From NCBI GenBank assembly GCA_028290385.1, contig JAQGJZ010000099.1, forward strand, positions 1 through 5,275: a DNA stretch of 5,275 nt. Direction: 5' to 3'. The position numbers and the translations under genes were made by a program. The stretch is from Enterovirga sp. GTDB taxonomy: Bacteria; Pseudomonadota; Alphaproteobacteria; Rhizobiales; Beijerinckiaceae. Below, piece by piece: positions 4,692 to 5,275 of the stretch (within the stretch, counting starts at the first letter, position 1; each line of letters opens with the position of its first letter). Under the pieces are notes generated by a model. The model saw only the letters and a program-made list of their open reading frames with translations. It ran no database searches and was not told where the DNA came from.

Positions 4692-5275
4692 TCAGTGCCG
4701 CAGGCCCGGCGCTTCCTGGCCGGTGCGGGCGACGTATTCGGTGTAGCCGCCGCCATACAGGTGGGGCCCCTCGTCGGTCAGCTCCAGCACGCGGTTGGAC
4801 AGCGCGGCCAGGAAATGCCGGTCGTGGCTGACGAACAGCATCGTGCCCTCGTAGTTCGAGAGCGCCCCGATCAGCATCTCCTTGGTGACGATGTCGAGGT
4901 GGTTGGTCGGCTCGTCGAGCACCAGGAAGTTCGGCGGATCGTAGAGCATCTTGGCCATGACGAGCCGCGCCTTCTCGCCGCCCGAGAGCACGCGGCAGCG
5001 CTTTTCGACGTCGTCGCCCGAAAACCCGAAGCACCCGGCCAGCGCCCGCAGGGATCCCTGCCCGGCCTGGGGAAACGCATCCTCCAGCGTTTCGAACACG
5101 GTGCGCTCGCCCTCGAGCAGGTCCATGGCGTGCTGCGCGAAATAGCCGAGCTTCACGCTCGCCCCGATCGCGACGTTGCCGGCATCCGGCTCGGTCGAGC
5201 CGGTCACGAGCTTCAGCAGCGTCGACTTGCCGGCGCCGTTCACGCCCATGACGCACCAGCGCTCGCGCCGGCGGA
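4692..5275 (-). CDS. ABC-F family ATPase, C-terminal ATP-binding domain (partial; 5' end outside window)
   Basis: About 193 residues of a soluble ABC-F protein are visible, covering its second ATPase domain to the stop. These proteins lack membrane domains; known members bind the ribosome and relieve stalled or blocked translation. Counting from the Met of VMGVNGAGKST: Walker A 2-10, Q-loop Gln39, signature LSGGEKAR 88-95, Walker B FLVLDEP 108-114 with catalytic Glu113, NHLD 116-119, and the H-loop His142 in SHDRH. The run DEPTNHLD is characteristic of ABC-F. The frame continues upstream of this Met to the window edge (RRRERWCVM), so that Met is internal and not a start. The inter-domain linker, which decides the subfamily, is outside the window. 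The SHDRHFLAALSNRVLEL stretch and short tail without a long C-terminal extension look most like YbiT; EttA-like or other types remain possible. It converges with the DUF72 gene. Confidence 0.93.
   Translation of the reverse strand, partial: RRRERWCVMGVNGAGKSTLLKLVTGSTEPDAGNVAIGASVKLGYFAQHAMDLLEGERTVFETLEDAFPQAGQGSLRALAGCFGFSGDDVEKRCRVLSGGEKARLVMAKMLYDPPNFLVLDEPTNHLDIVTKEMLIGALSNYEGTMLFVSHDRHFLAALSNRVLELTDEGPHLYGGGYTEYVARTGQEAPGLRH

Noticed and set aside
4692..5249. Treating the Met at 5249 as the start of a short stand-alone ATPase gene
   Set aside because: The Met falls inside the conserved strand just before Walker A, and the frame stays open to the window edge, so this is the C-terminal part of a longer ABC-F gene.

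Overview
The window is GC-rich throughout. Its codon choice (third positions almost always G or C), strong Shine-Dalgarno sites and protein types point to an alphaproteobacterium, most likely of the Hyphomicrobiales (Methylobacterium/Bosea-like). No rRNA or other marker fixes the genus. All genes look chromosomal, and I see no insertion sequence, CRISPR array, tRNA, integrase or phage gene.

Layout from left to right. Positions 1-243 hold no gene I can support, but a possible promoter and a perfect 14-bp GC palindrome sit just before a small + strand gene (244-462) for a 72-residue protein with two CxxC knuckles. Its 3' end overlaps by 10 bp the 3' end of a leftward two-gene operon: a 3-hydroxybutyrate dehydrogenase (2296 down to 1511), then a patatin-family lipid hydrolase (1514 down to 453), joined by an ATGA stop/start overlap. 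A 192-bp divergent intergenic region (2297-2488) separates this operon from a rightward C4-dicarboxylate symporter of the DctA type (2489-3820). After a hairpin-rich 75-bp gap comes a DUF72/YecE-like gene (3896-4678). It converges, with a 13-bp gap, on the 3' part of an ABC-F ATPase gene on the - strand, whose 5' end lies beyond the right edge.

Functionally, the best-supported theme is C4 and storage carbon. The dehydrogenase oxidises (R)-3-hydroxybutyrate, the monomer of polyhydroxybutyrate (PHB), to acetoacetate, and the divergent transporter imports succinate, fumarate and malate. Tight coupling of the patatin-like hydrolase to the dehydrogenase suggests, but does not prove, that it acts on a substrate related to PHB or to lipid turnover. 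The DUF72 and ABC-F genes are housekeeping-type neighbours with no evident link to this theme.

I did not find a clearly new system. The points most worth a second look are the coupled hydrolase/dehydrogenase pair, the small CxxC protein with its unusual start region, and the repeat and palindrome structure of the divergent control region.
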